From positions 1 through 9,712 of the forward strand of contig NZ_CAMLDV010000134.1 in NCBI RefSeq assembly GCF_946478835.1: 9,712 bases of DNA. Direction: 5' to 3'. The DNA comes from an uncultured Bdellovibrio sp. Lineage in GTDB: Bacteria; Bdellovibrionota; Bdellovibrionia; Bdellovibrionales; Bdellovibrionaceae. The notes below the pieces were generated by a model, which saw only the letters and a program-made list of their open reading frames with translations, did not search any database and was not told the DNA's origin. The translations under genes were made by a program, and so were the position numbers. Of this stretch, positions 1-6,247 are shown one piece after another (position 1 is the stretch's first letter; each line of letters begins with the position of its first letter).

Positions 1-435
1 ATTGTTTGTGCGACCATAGACGGGATTGAAAGACTCAAACCAGAAACCCAACTCAGGAACGTTCGTCGTGCCCATAGGAATCGCGCCCGCTTTTTTCATG
101 CGTGCGACAACAGTTGCATCCCAATCCATGACATCATTTTTGTGATGAATACTGCCACCGGTGCGTTTCATGCCCGCATAAGAAAACATTTCTTTAACGG
201 TGAATGGAACTCCAAAGAGGGGAGGTAAAGAAGAATTGTCTTTTGCCAAAAGTTCCGTTTGTTCATGCGCTAATTTTCGGGCACGAACAAAATCATCTTC
301 AACCATGGCATTTAAAGAGGGATTGACCTGTTCAATACGTTCAATATGAATTTCCAGAACTTCACTAGGAGAAACTTCTTTTTTAGCAATTCGAGCCGCA
401 ATTTCAGTGGCAGAAATCTTAAGTAGTTCGTTCAT
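1..435 (-). CDS. Amidase signature family enzyme, N-terminal part (runs off the window)
   Basis: I translated this by hand from the ATG at 435-433; it stays open for 145 codons to the window edge. The protein begins MNELLKISATEIAARIAKKE, a typical start for amidase-signature (AS) hydrolases. The motif GVPFTVKE carries the expected catalytic Lys at residue 81. GTTNVPELG (about 118-126) and NPVYGRTNN (about 137-145) follow in the family order. The GGSSGG-type segment with the two catalytic serines would lie just outside the window. AS enzymes hydrolyse amide bonds; members include GatA, fatty-acid amide hydrolases and general amidases. The visible part does not separate GatA from a general amidase, and no gatB or gatC is in view. 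No Shine-Dalgarno is seen in the 20 bases before the ATG, which are the T tract and arm of the ychF terminator. The family is confident, the substrate unknown. Confidence 0.9.
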   Translation of the reverse strand, partial: MNELLKISATEIAARIAKKEVSPSEVLEIHIERIEQVNPSLNAMVEDDFVRARKLAHEQTELLAKDNSSLPPLFGVPFTVKEMFSYAGMKRTGGSIHHKNDVMDWDATVVARMKKAGAIPMGTTNVPELGFWFESFNPVYGRTNN

Positions 436-467
436 AAAAATAAAAAAGGGAGCCCGAAGCTCCCTTT
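436..467 (-). terminator. Intrinsic terminator after ychF
   Basis: Read on the minus strand, a 9-bp perfect stem AAAGGGAGC / GCTCCCTTT (467-459 with 453-445) closes a 5-base TTCGG loop. It runs straight into a TTTTTTATTTTT tract. It lies 13 bases past the ychF stop codon. The T tract ends at the ATG of the next gene, so the terminator occupies that gene's expected 5' leader. Confidence 0.9.
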
Positions 468-480
468 CTCCTGAAACGTT

Positions 481-1581
481 TTAAACGTTGAATCTAAAGA
501 ACAAGATGTCTCCATCTTTAACGATGTACTCTTTTCCTTCAAGGCGATATTTACCAGCTTCTTTCACGGCTTGTTCAGATTTGTAAGAAAACAAATCTTC
601 GCAGTGATAAGTCTCAGCACGGATGAAACCTTTTTCGAAATCCGTATGGATCACACCCGCTGCTTGCGGAGCTTTCGTTCCCGCACGGATCGTCCAAGCA
701 CGAACTTCTTTTTCGCCCGCAGTAAAGTAAGTTTGCAGACCCAAAAGTTTGTAAGCTTCACGGATCAAACGATTCAAACCTGGTTCTTCCGCGTTCATCG
801 CCTCAAGGAACTCTTTACGCTCTTCAGGCGGAAGAAGAGAAATCTCCGCTTCCATCGCAGAACAGATCAAGATTGTGTTGTTGTTTTCTTCAGCCGCGCG
901 TTTTTCAACTGCTTTTGTCCAGTCATTACCGCCAGCCGCAAAGTCCGTATCAGAAACGTTCATCGCATAAAGAACAGGCTTAGCAGTTAACAAATGCATT
1001 TCACGCAAGAACGGCATTTCCAAATCATCCAAAGCCACAGAACGAGCAGGAAGGCCTTTACCCAAAGCTTCTTTCACTTTGCGAGTAACTTCCGCTTCCA
1101 TTTTCAATTTCTTGTCTGTCGTGTTCTTCGCCATCTTTTCGATGCGCGCATATTTCTTATCAACAGAATCAAGGTCCGCCAAAAGCAACTCAGTATTGAT
1201 CACTTCGATGTCACGAATTGGATCTACGGAACCAGAAACGTGCACGATATTTGGATCGTCAAAACAACGAACCACGTGAACAATCGCATCCGTTTGACGG
1301 ATGTGAGAAAGGAATTGGTTCCCCAAACCCTCACCTTGAGAAGCGCCCTTAACGATACCCGCGATATCCACGAACTCCATCGTCGTCGGAATCACTTTTT
1401 GAGGCTTAATAAACGTCGTGATCTTATCCATACGAGGATCTGGAACAGTCACAACACCCACGTTAGGATCAATTGTACAAAAAGGATAGTTAGCCGCTTC
1501 AGCTTTCGCAGAAGTAAGTGCATTAAAAAGCGTACTCTTACCAACGTTTGGTAAACCTACGATACCGACTTGTAAAGCCAT
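481..1581 (-). CDS. ychF: YchF/OLA1 family P-loop NTPase (redox-regulated ATPase)
   Basis: This is a 366-residue protein, the usual length for YchF (E. coli 363). It belongs to the Obg-HflX group of P-loop NTPases, which bind ribosomes; known YchF/OLA1 members prefer ATP to GTP. The G1 loop GLPNVGKST is at 9-17, the G2-region PFCTIDPNVG at about 33-42, and G3 DIAG at 72-75 followed by GEGLGNQFL. A helical insert rich in charged residues occupies about 130-200. The G4 position reads NVSD (208-211). The C-terminal TGS domain covers about 280-366 (TYFTAGEKEVRAWTI, HTDFEKGFI). The ATG at 1581 is preceded by AAGGGG (1592-1587) at good spacing and begins with the conserved MALQVGIVG. It lies 46 bases after pth and is probably the last gene of the prs-rplY-pth-ychF unit, since a terminator follows at once. 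The pth-ychF pairing is common in bacteria. Confidence 0.97.
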   Translation of the reverse strand: MALQVGIVGLPNVGKSTLFNALTSAKAEAANYPFCTIDPNVGVVTVPDPRMDKITTFIKPQKVIPTTMEFVDIAGIVKGASQGEGLGNQFLSHIRQTDAIVHVVRCFDDPNIVHVSGSVDPIRDIEVINTELLLADLDSVDKKYARIEKMAKNTTDKKLKMEAEVTRKVKEALGKGLPARSVALDDLEMPFLREMHLLTAKPVLYAMNVSDTDFAAGGNDWTKAVEKRAAEENNNTILICSAMEAEISLLPPEERKEFLEAMNAEEPGLNRLIREAYKLLGLQTYFTAGEKEVRAWTIRAGTKAPQAAGVIHTDFEKGFIRAETYHCEDLFSYKSEQAVKEAGKYRLEGKEYIVKDGDILFFRFNV

Positions 1582-1627
1582 GAAAGCCCCTTAGAAAAGT
1601 GATCAAAAACAACTGTGTGAATGTAGC

Positions 1628-2191
1628 CTAACCATTGAATTTTGTCGAAGCTTTTTGAATTCCATCAAGGATAATGCTCTCGACAGCATCAAGGCCGCGA
1701 TTGAGGAAATCAGGCATTTTCTCGAATTCTTCCTTTGAGAATTTGCCCAGAACATGGTCAGCAACTGGTATATTCGGATTGACGGGACGACCCACACCAA
1801 GGCGCAGGCGGATATAGTCGGCAGACCCCAGCAAACCCGAGATACTTTTGATTCCATTGTGGCCGCCGTGACCGCGATTTTTTTGAATTTTCATCTGACC
1901 AAAGGGCTGATCAATCTCATCGTGCATAACGATCAAATGATCCATCGGAATTTTATAAAAGCCCATCAAAGGCTGCACCGATTCGCCAGAAAGATTCATA
2001 TACGTTTGCGGTTTGCAGAAAATCAGTTGATGGTCTTTCCATTTCACTTGCGCGATTTCTGCTTTGAATTTGTTTTGCACAGGAGGATTGCCAAGGCCTT
2101 GCAGGAAATAATCGACAGCCATAAATCCGATGTTATGGCGAGTGAGTTTATATTCTCCACCAGGATTTCCAAGACCAACGATCAACCACAT
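1628..2191 (-). CDS. pth: Peptidyl-tRNA hydrolase
   Basis: Pth cleaves the ester bond of peptidyl-tRNAs that drop off the ribosome, recycling tRNA; it is cytosolic and normally essential. The protein has 187 residues, close to the usual 190-195. Family signatures occur in order: IVGLGNPGGEY (4-14, with Asn9), TRHNIGF (17-23, catalytic His19), KPQTYMNLSGESV with the substrate-binding Asn, MHDEIDQPFG with the Asp that assists the histidine, and GGHNGIKSI. The ATG at 2191 has AGAGG (2206-2202) 10 bases upstream and gives the canonical MWLIVGLGNPG start. It follows rplY, a frequent bacterial neighbour, but a strong terminator-like hairpin lies between them and ends about 23 bases before the pth ATG. 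Expression may therefore depend on readthrough. No other promoter is evident in the gap. Confidence 0.97.
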   Translation of the reverse strand: MWLIVGLGNPGGEYKLTRHNIGFMAVDYFLQGLGNPPVQNKFKAEIAQVKWKDHQLIFCKPQTYMNLSGESVQPLMGFYKIPMDHLIVMHDEIDQPFGQMKIQKNRGHGGHNGIKSISGLLGSADYIRLRLGVGRPVNPNIPVADHVLGKFSKEEFEKMPDFLNRGLDAVESIILDGIQKASTKFNG

Positions 2192-2214
2192 AATTCAAAA
2201 ACCTCTATCTGGTT

Positions 2215-2248
2215 AAAAAGCAAAGGCAGCTCGGGTGAGCTGCCTTTG
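2215..2248 (-). terminator. Terminator or attenuator between rplY and pth
   Basis: On the minus strand a 12-bp perfect stem CAAAGGCAGCTC / GAGCTGCCTTTG (2248-2237 with 2232-2221) encloses the 4-base loop ACCC. It is followed by C and five Ts (2219-2215). It lies 28 bases after the rplY stop, and the pth Shine-Dalgarno (2206-2202) begins 8 bases past the T tract. The stem is long and GC-rich and the T tract short, so partial termination is likely. This would give more L25 than Pth from one transcript. Confidence 0.82.
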
Positions 2249-2276
2249 AGATGTTTTGCTATTAGCGCTGAGCGAA

Positions 2277-2927
2277 TTACTTTTTCGCAGCAGGTGCTTT
2301 TGCAGCAGCAGGAGCAGCAGCCGGAGTGGCAGCAGCAGCTGGAGCGGCAGCAGGAGTTGCAACAACTTCTTCTTCTTGAGCGTTAACAACCGCGATAGTT
2401 TGTTCTGCACCAGTGATAACTTTAACAGAACCAGAAACTTGCAAGTCAGAAACGTGAAGAGCATCGCCTACGCCCAAGTTAGAGATATCAGCAGTCAAGA
2501 ACTCTGGGATATCTGTTGGCAATACTTCAACCTCAACGGAACGAAGAACTACGTTCAACAAACCGCCTTCAGAAAGACCGATTGGTTTACCTTCAAGACG
2601 AACTTCAACGTTAACGCGAACAGCTTTCTTAAGATCCAACGCGAAGAAGTCAACGTGTTGAGGACGGCGAGAAAGTGGGTGAACGTCTACTGACTTAACA
2701 AGAACAACGATACCGTTGGCTTTTTTGTCGTTAGATTTCAAAGTGAAAAGAGCATTCTCGTAAGCGCGAGTGTTGTACTTAACGATTTCTTTTTCACCAA
2801 CTGCTACGTTGATAGGTTCAACTGCACCGTAGATAACTGCAGGAACGTTGCGAGAGTTGCGAAGTGCGCGGCTGTTGTGTTTACCGATTTCGCGTGGCTC
2901 AACATTTAGTTCAATTCTGTTTTTCAT
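2277..2927 (-). CDS. rplY: 50S ribosomal protein L25, long TL5/CTC type
   Basis: L25 binds 5S rRNA in the central protuberance of the 50S subunit. This is the long, two-domain form of 216 residues, unlike the single-domain 94-residue E. coli protein. The N-terminal L25 domain is about 1-95 (MKNRIELNVEPREIGKHNSR, NVPAVIYG near 28-35, HPLSRRPQHVDFFAL near the domain end). The beta-rich TL5/CTC C-terminal domain is about 96-184 (VRLEGKPIGLSEGGLL, VEVLPTDIPEFLTADIS, VGDALHVSDL). From about 185 the chain becomes a short acidic stretch followed by an Ala/Pro/Thr tail ending in Lys-Lys, built on a 10-residue duplication. The ATG at 2927 has AAGGA 7 bases upstream. It sits 64 bases after prs and before pth; the prs-rplY-pth order is widespread. 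A terminator-like hairpin follows. Confidence 0.96.
   Translation of the reverse strand: MKNRIELNVEPREIGKHNSRALRNSRNVPAVIYGAVEPINVAVGEKEIVKYNTRAYENALFTLKSNDKKANGIVVLVKSVDVHPLSRRPQHVDFFALDLKKAVRVNVEVRLEGKPIGLSEGGLLNVVLRSVEVEVLPTDIPEFLTADISNLGVGDALHVSDLQVSGSVKVITGAEQTIAVVNAQEEEVVATPAAAPAAAATPAAAPAAAKAPAAKK
2298..2357 (-). repeat. 30-bp tandem duplication in the Ala/Pro tail of L25
   Basis: Two in-frame 30-bp units (2357-2328 and 2327-2298) encode TPAAAPAAAA and TPAAAPAAAK, residues 191-200 and 201-210. They are followed by APAAKK at the C-terminus. On the plus strand the region reads as repeated gcagca. The units differ at several third positions, so the duplication is not brand new. Confidence 0.85.
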
Positions 2928-2991
2928 GTTTTTTTCCTTCTAGTCCAATAGAGGATGTTAATAATGGCTCCCTTGCGAGGAGCTTTAGTTT

Positions 2992-3936
2992 TTAATCAAA
3001 CAAGCTACTAACGGAATCATTTCCGTGGATTCTCTTAATCGCCTCTGCCAAAACAGGAGCGACTGAAACCACTTCGATTTTTCCACAGTTTTTCGCCGCT
3101 TCACTGAGCGGGATCGTGTCAGTAACCCATACTTTTTCAATAGGGCTTTCTTTCAGACGATTGATCGCGGGTCCTGAAAAAACAGGGTGCGTTGCAACGG
3201 CGAACACCCTTTTTGCCCCATTCTTCAAGAGGCTGTCAACTGCTTGTGTAAGAGTTCCTGCCGTATCAATCATATCGTCGACAATAACGGCCGTTTTGCC
3301 AGTGACATCCCCAATTAAGTGCAAAGCTTTCGCCTCATTAGGGCCAGAACGGCGCTTATCGATGATCGCCATGGAAGACTCAATACGTTTGGCAAAGGCA
3401 CGGGTTCTTTCAACCCCACCAGCATCTGGACTCACCGCAACAAATTCGGAGCCCTGACCGTAAGCCTCACGCCAAGCGCGAGCTAAAGTCGGAATCGCAA
3501 ACAAGTGATCCACCGGAACATTGAAGAAACCTTGGATTTGGGCTGCGTGCAGGTCCACGGACACCACGCGAGTGGCTCCGGCTGTCGTCAGCAAATCCGC
3601 CATCAATTTGGCAGAGATCGGCGCGCGAGGAGCGACTTTGCGGTCCTGGCGGGCATACCCGTAATACGGGATGACGGCGGTGATGGAGGCGGCGGATGCT
3701 CTTCTCAAAGCATCGAGCATCACAAAAAGCTCCATGTAATTTTGATTCACGGGAGGACATGTACTTTGAACAACAAACACATGTTGTCCACGAACACTCT
3801 CATGAATTTCGACTTGGATTTCCCCATCAGCAAAGCTGCTTACTTCACAGTAGCCAAGCTCAACACCTGCGGCTTCGGCTACCTTCTTTGCCAGGGATGG
3901 ATTGGCATTGGCGGTAAAGATTTTTAGGCCCTTCAT
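2992..3936 (-). CDS. prs: Ribose-phosphate pyrophosphokinase (PRPP synthetase)
   Basis: Prs makes phosphoribosyl pyrophosphate from ribose 5-phosphate and ATP for purine, pyrimidine, NAD, His and Trp synthesis. From the ATG at 3936 the protein is 314 residues, matching the family's usual 315. Visible motifs are SFADGE (34-39), the ATP-binding flexible loop YYGYARQDRK (91-100), the metal-binding DLHAAQIQGFF (128-138, His130), VAVSPDAGG (about 166-174) and the PRPP loop VDDMIDTAGT (219-228). The frame is open 16 codons further upstream to an ATG at 3984, but that extension is not family-like. The canonical MKGLKIFTANANPSL start has AGGAG at the right distance. A GTG lies directly before this ATG and could also serve. 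It is the first gene of the prs-rplY-pth-ychF unit, directly behind the rdgB terminator, with a candidate promoter at 4003-3975. Confidence 0.97.
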   Translation of the reverse strand: MKGLKIFTANANPSLAKKVAEAAGVELGYCEVSSFADGEIQVEIHESVRGQHVFVVQSTCPPVNQNYMELFVMLDALRRASAASITAVIPYYGYARQDRKVAPRAPISAKLMADLLTTAGATRVVSVDLHAAQIQGFFNVPVDHLFAIPTLARAWREAYGQGSEFVAVSPDAGGVERTRAFAKRIESSMAIIDKRRSGPNEAKALHLIGDVTGKTAVIVDDMIDTAGTLTQAVDSLLKNGAKRVFAVATHPVFSGPAINRLKESPIEKVWVTDTIPLSEAAKNCGKIEVVSVAPVLAEAIKRIHGNDSVSSLFD

Positions 3937-3945
3937 CACTCGTAG

Positions 3946-3951
3946 TCTCCT
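3946..3951 (-). promoter_or_regulatory. Ribosome binding site deciding the prs start
   Basis: AGGAGA lies 9 bases before the ATG at 3936 and 6 bases before the adjacent GTG at 3939. It supports the 314-residue form over the extension starting at 3984, where this site would lie inside the gene. Confidence 0.8.
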
Positions 3952-3974
3952 GAGGTAAAAAGCACGTTTGAAAG

Positions 3975-4003
3975 AACCTAGCAACCGGCGCCGTTTTTGT
4001 CTA
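3975..4003 (-). promoter_or_regulatory. Candidate sigma-70-type promoter for prs
   Basis: On the minus strand TAGACA (4003-3998, five of six bases of TTGACA) is followed after exactly 17 bases by TAGGTT (3980-3975, three of six bases of TATAAT). It lies between the rdgB terminator and the prs Shine-Dalgarno, where a promoter is needed. The spacer holds the palindrome CGGCGCCG. The -10 match is weak, so the call is tentative. Confidence 0.4.
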
Positions 4004-4010
4004 TCTCTTC

Positions 4011-4045
4011 AAAGAAAAAAGCCGCATTTTCCACTCTGCGGCTTT
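4011..4045 (-). terminator. Intrinsic terminator after rdgB
   Basis: On the minus strand a 9-bp perfect stem AAAGCCGCA / TGCGGCTTT (4045-4037 with 4026-4018) closes a 10-base loop. The T-rich tract TTTTTTCTTT follows (4020-4011). It lies 28 bases past the rdgB stop and separates the amidase-rph-rdgB unit from prs. Confidence 0.92.
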
Positions 4046-4073
4046 GCATATTTTTCAGGGGGATTTCGGCTAG

Positions 4074-4667
4074 TTAGAGGCTATTGAGCTTCTCTAAGAA
4101 CGCTTTCAATGCCTGAGAGCGGTGCGAGTGCAGATTTTTGTGGCCAGGGCCCAATTCTGCCAGCGACTGAGTTTGTCCTTCCGGGATAAAAACGGGGTCA
4201 TAACCAAAGCCAAGAAGACCTGCTGGCTTAGTGGCAACCGTGCCCTTCATTTCTCCTGTGAACACCCACTCTTCACCTGTCGGAGTGTAAACCACTGTTG
4301 AACAAACGAATTTTGCATTGCGATTAGGCATTGGTTTTAAAGCCATCATCTTTAAAAGTTTTGCGACGTTTTCACTGTCAGAAGCCTTCGGTCCCGCATA
4401 ACGAGCCGAGTGAACTCCAGGAAGACCATTGAGACCTTCAACAACAAGGCCTGAATCTTCACCTAAAACCCACACATTGTTTTTCACCGCACGTAAAGTT
4501 TTCGCTTTAATACGAGCGTTGTCTTCAAAAGTTTTTCCGTCTTCAGGACGGGGAGTGAACGACGGAATATCTCCTTGAGAAAACACCTTCAAATCCGGAA
4601 GCTCACGCAAAAGAAGTTTGTACTCCGCTAATTTTCCTTTGTTTCCAGTCGCAATCCAAAGTTCCAT
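4074..4667 (-). CDS. rdgB: RdgB/HAM1 family non-canonical purine NTP pyrophosphatase
   Basis: This enzyme hydrolyses dITP, ITP and XTP to the monophosphate and pyrophosphate, keeping deaminated purines out of DNA and RNA. It has 197 residues (E. coli 197). Signatures are ATGNKGKLAEYK (6-17, triphosphate binding), DGKTFEDNARIKA (43-55), GEDSGL (69-74) with Asp71 at the catalytic position, GLPGVHSARYAG (81-92), FGYDP (154-158, base recognition) and SHRSQAL (181-187). The ATG at 4667 lies only 2 bases after the rph stop codon, and the GGGAAG inside the last rph codons can act as its Shine-Dalgarno, so translation is probably coupled. The rph-rdgB pair is conserved in many proteobacteria. A terminator follows 28 bases downstream. 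Confidence 0.97.
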   Translation of the reverse strand: MELWIATGNKGKLAEYKLLLRELPDLKVFSQGDIPSFTPRPEDGKTFEDNARIKAKTLRAVKNNVWVLGEDSGLVVEGLNGLPGVHSARYAGPKASDSENVAKLLKMMALKPMPNRNAKFVCSTVVYTPTGEEWVFTGEMKGTVATKPAGLLGFGYDPVFIPEGQTQSLAELGPGHKNLHSHRSQALKAFLEKLNSL

Positions 4668-4669
4668 TT

Positions 4670-5401
4670 TTACTTCCCGGCAATTCTATAAATTTCGCCT
4701 ACAATAGAGGCTTGGTGAATGAAAAGTTCACGACAACCTTTTTCAGCAACGTCCATCATTTTGAAAAGCTGATCGCGAGTGAAAGGCACGTGCTCGGCAG
4801 TTCCTTGGACTTCAACGAAATGTCCTTTGTCTGTCATTACAAAGTTCATGTCAGTACCGATAGCAGAATCTTCATCGTAATTTAAATCAAGCAAGATGTT
4901 GTCGTTGTGAAGACCGACACTGATCGCAGAGACGTAATTCACAAGCGGGAATTTTTTGATTTCACTTAAGTCTGATAATTTTTTACAAGCAAGAGCCAAA
5001 GCAACAAAGCCGCCCGTGACAGACGCTGTGCGAGTGCCACCGTCGGCATTCAAAACGTCACAGTCCACGATGATTTGTCTTTCACCAAGAAGTTTTAAAT
5101 CAATCGCCGCACGCAAAGAACGGCCAATCAATCTTGAGATTTCCTGAGTGCGCCCACCTGTCATGGATTTTTCACGTTTAATACGAGTGTGTGTCGAGCG
5201 GGGAAGCATGCCGTACTCCGCTGTCACCCAGCCAGAGCCTGTTCCTGCAAGCCATTGGGGGGCTTTTGGTTCGTAAGTCGCCGTGCAAAGAACTTTTGTT
5301 TTTCCAAATTCAACGATGCAAGAACCTTCGGCGTATTCAGAGACGTGAGGAGTGATTTTAATTTGTCGTAATTGATCGAAAAGACGCCCGTCAGCGCGCA
5401 T
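4670..5401 (-). CDS. rph: Ribonuclease PH
   Basis: RNase PH is a phosphate-dependent 3'-5' exoribonuclease that trims tRNA and other RNA 3' ends and forms a hexameric ring. The 243-residue protein matches the family length (about 238-245). Motifs are RADGR (2-6), WVTAEYGMLPRSTHTR (58-73), GGRTQEISRLIGRSLRA (82-98, phosphate-binding region) and VDCDVLNADGGTRT (112-125), in which Arg124 corresponds to a phosphate-binding arginine. All key residues are intact, unlike the frameshifted rph of E. coli K-12. The ATG at 5401 has AAGGAG 6 bases upstream. It lies 25 bases after the amidase stop and 2 bases before rdgB, in the middle of a three-gene unit. Confidence 0.97.
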   Translation of the reverse strand: MRADGRLFDQLRQIKITPHVSEYAEGSCIVEFGKTKVLCTATYEPKAPQWLAGTGSGWVTAEYGMLPRSTHTRIKREKSMTGGRTQEISRLIGRSLRAAIDLKLLGERQIIVDCDVLNADGGTRTASVTGGFVALALACKKLSDLSEIKKFPLVNYVSAISVGLHNDNILLDLNYDEDSAIGTDMNFVMTDKGHFVEVQGTAEHVPFTRDQLFKMMDVAEKGCRELFIHQASIVGEIYRIAGK

Positions 5402-5426
5402 AGAAAGCTCCTTGTAAAGACAAGGG

Positions 5427-6212
5427 CTAATTTAAGGTTTTTGCTGTGTGATTGTCCATCTTTTCTTTGTACGAGAGCAAAGCGCTGTAGATTTTTTGAG
5501 CAAGATCCGCTTGATAGTCCGTCGTTAAAAGCTTTTTGGCCTCGCGCGGATTTGTGAGGAAACCAATCTCAATTAAAACAGAAGGCATACTTGTTTTTGA
5601 AATCACATAAAACGGAGCTTGTTTGATGGTGGCTTGCGACGCGTTTTCATCGTTATTCCACACGTGTGTCAAAGTCTGTGTCAGACGAAGACTGCTCGCC
5701 ATGCGATTTTGACGGTGCAGGTCTTCTACGATCGCTGCAATGTCACCTTTTTTTGAAAGTTCGTCGCCACCAGAAATATCGTGAAGCTCTTTGCTATTCA
5801 GAATCATCTGATTTTCTTGGCTTGCTAAAAACAAACTTTCTTCATCCGGTGGTAAATTATTTTGAAAAAAGAACTCAACACCTTTGGCGCGTTGATCGGA
5901 AGCCGCGTTTGCATGAAGGCTTACAAACAAATCCACCTTCGCGTCTTCAGCCATTTTCACACGGGCAGGAAGACTGATGTTGCGATCTTGCGCGCGAGTC
6001 ATGGTCACTTTGAACTGTTCGTCTTTTTCTAAAAGAGCTTTCAGTCGTTGTGCGACTTTTAAAACTAAATCGGCCTCTCTCGCGGCACCATGAACGGCAC
6101 CTGTATCAACTCCACCATGTCCTGGATCCAACATAATATGCAAAGACCACGAAGGTGCGGACCACAAAAGGGCGGAAGCCAGAACGAGCTTTTTAAGAGA
6201 GTGAAGATTCAT
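5427..6212 (-). CDS. Periplasmic N-acetylmuramoyl-L-alanine amidase (Amidase_3, AmiC-like)
   Basis: This zinc amidase family cuts the bond between MurNAc and the stem peptide in peptidoglycan. From the ATG at 6212 the product is 261 residues. Residues 1-23 form a signal peptide: basic LKK, hydrophobic LVLASALLW, then SAPSWS as a likely signal peptidase I region. The catalytic domain starts immediately with LDPGHGG (His32), then Glu46 in READL, His100 in SLHANA and the catalytic Glu215 in LIEIGFLTN. Residues about 144-185, including DIAAIVEDLHRQ, match the insert that carries the autoinhibitory helix in AmiA/B/C. There is no AMIN or SPOR domain, so it is a minimal catalytic form. The frame is open upstream to a TTG at 6284, but that would bury the signal peptide. 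No Shine-Dalgarno lies at normal distance (GGGAG is 16 bases away). It probably leads an operon with rph and rdgB, an unusual functional pairing. Confidence 0.93.
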   Translation of the reverse strand: MNLHSLKKLVLASALLWSAPSWSLHIMLDPGHGGVDTGAVHGAAREADLVLKVAQRLKALLEKDEQFKVTMTRAQDRNISLPARVKMAEDAKVDLFVSLHANAASDQRAKGVEFFFQNNLPPDEESLFLASQENQMILNSKELHDISGGDELSKKGDIAAIVEDLHRQNRMASSLRLTQTLTHVWNNDENASQATIKQAPFYVISKTSMPSVLIEIGFLTNPREAKKLLTTDYQADLAQKIYSALLSYKEKMDNHTAKTLN

Positions 6213-6218
6213 TTTTTT

Positions 6219-6247
6219 AGAATAGAAACTCCCGCAAACCTTGTCGA
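6219..6247 (-). promoter_or_regulatory. Candidate promoter of the amidase-rph-rdgB unit, possibly giving a leaderless mRNA
   Basis: On the minus strand TCGACA (6247-6242, five of six bases of TTGACA) is followed after exactly 17 bases by TATTCT (6224-6219, four of six bases of TATAAT). Only six A residues separate the -10 box from the amidase ATG, so transcription would begin at or next to the start codon. An inverted repeat at 6246-6259 overlaps the upstream edge of the -35 box. Confidence 0.5.

Noticed and set aside
571..1554. Plus-strand open frames opposite ychF
   Set aside because: They are Arg/Phe-rich mirror frames of a highly conserved gene, with no recognisable domain.
1603..1857. 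Minus-strand 84-residue frame inside pth
   Set aside because: It overlaps pth in another frame and carries no known motif; the pth frame has all its signatures.
2298..2357. Frameshifting slip site at the gcagca run in rplY
   Set aside because: The frame stays open to a natural stop after Lys-Lys and no heptamer slippery motif is present.
1754..2386. Long plus-strand open frame across pth and the end of rplY
   Set aside because: It is antisense to two clear genes, and its Gln-rich stretch is only the reverse reading of the Ala/Pro codons of L25. No RBS or family likeness.
2955..2980. Terminator between prs and rplY
   Set aside because: The stem is short and followed by CATTATTAAC rather than a T tract, so cotranscription is more likely.
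3937..3984. N-terminal extension of Prs from the ATG at 3984
   Set aside because: The 16 extra residues are not part of the family, and the Shine-Dalgarno at 3951-3946 would fall inside the coding region and points to 3936.
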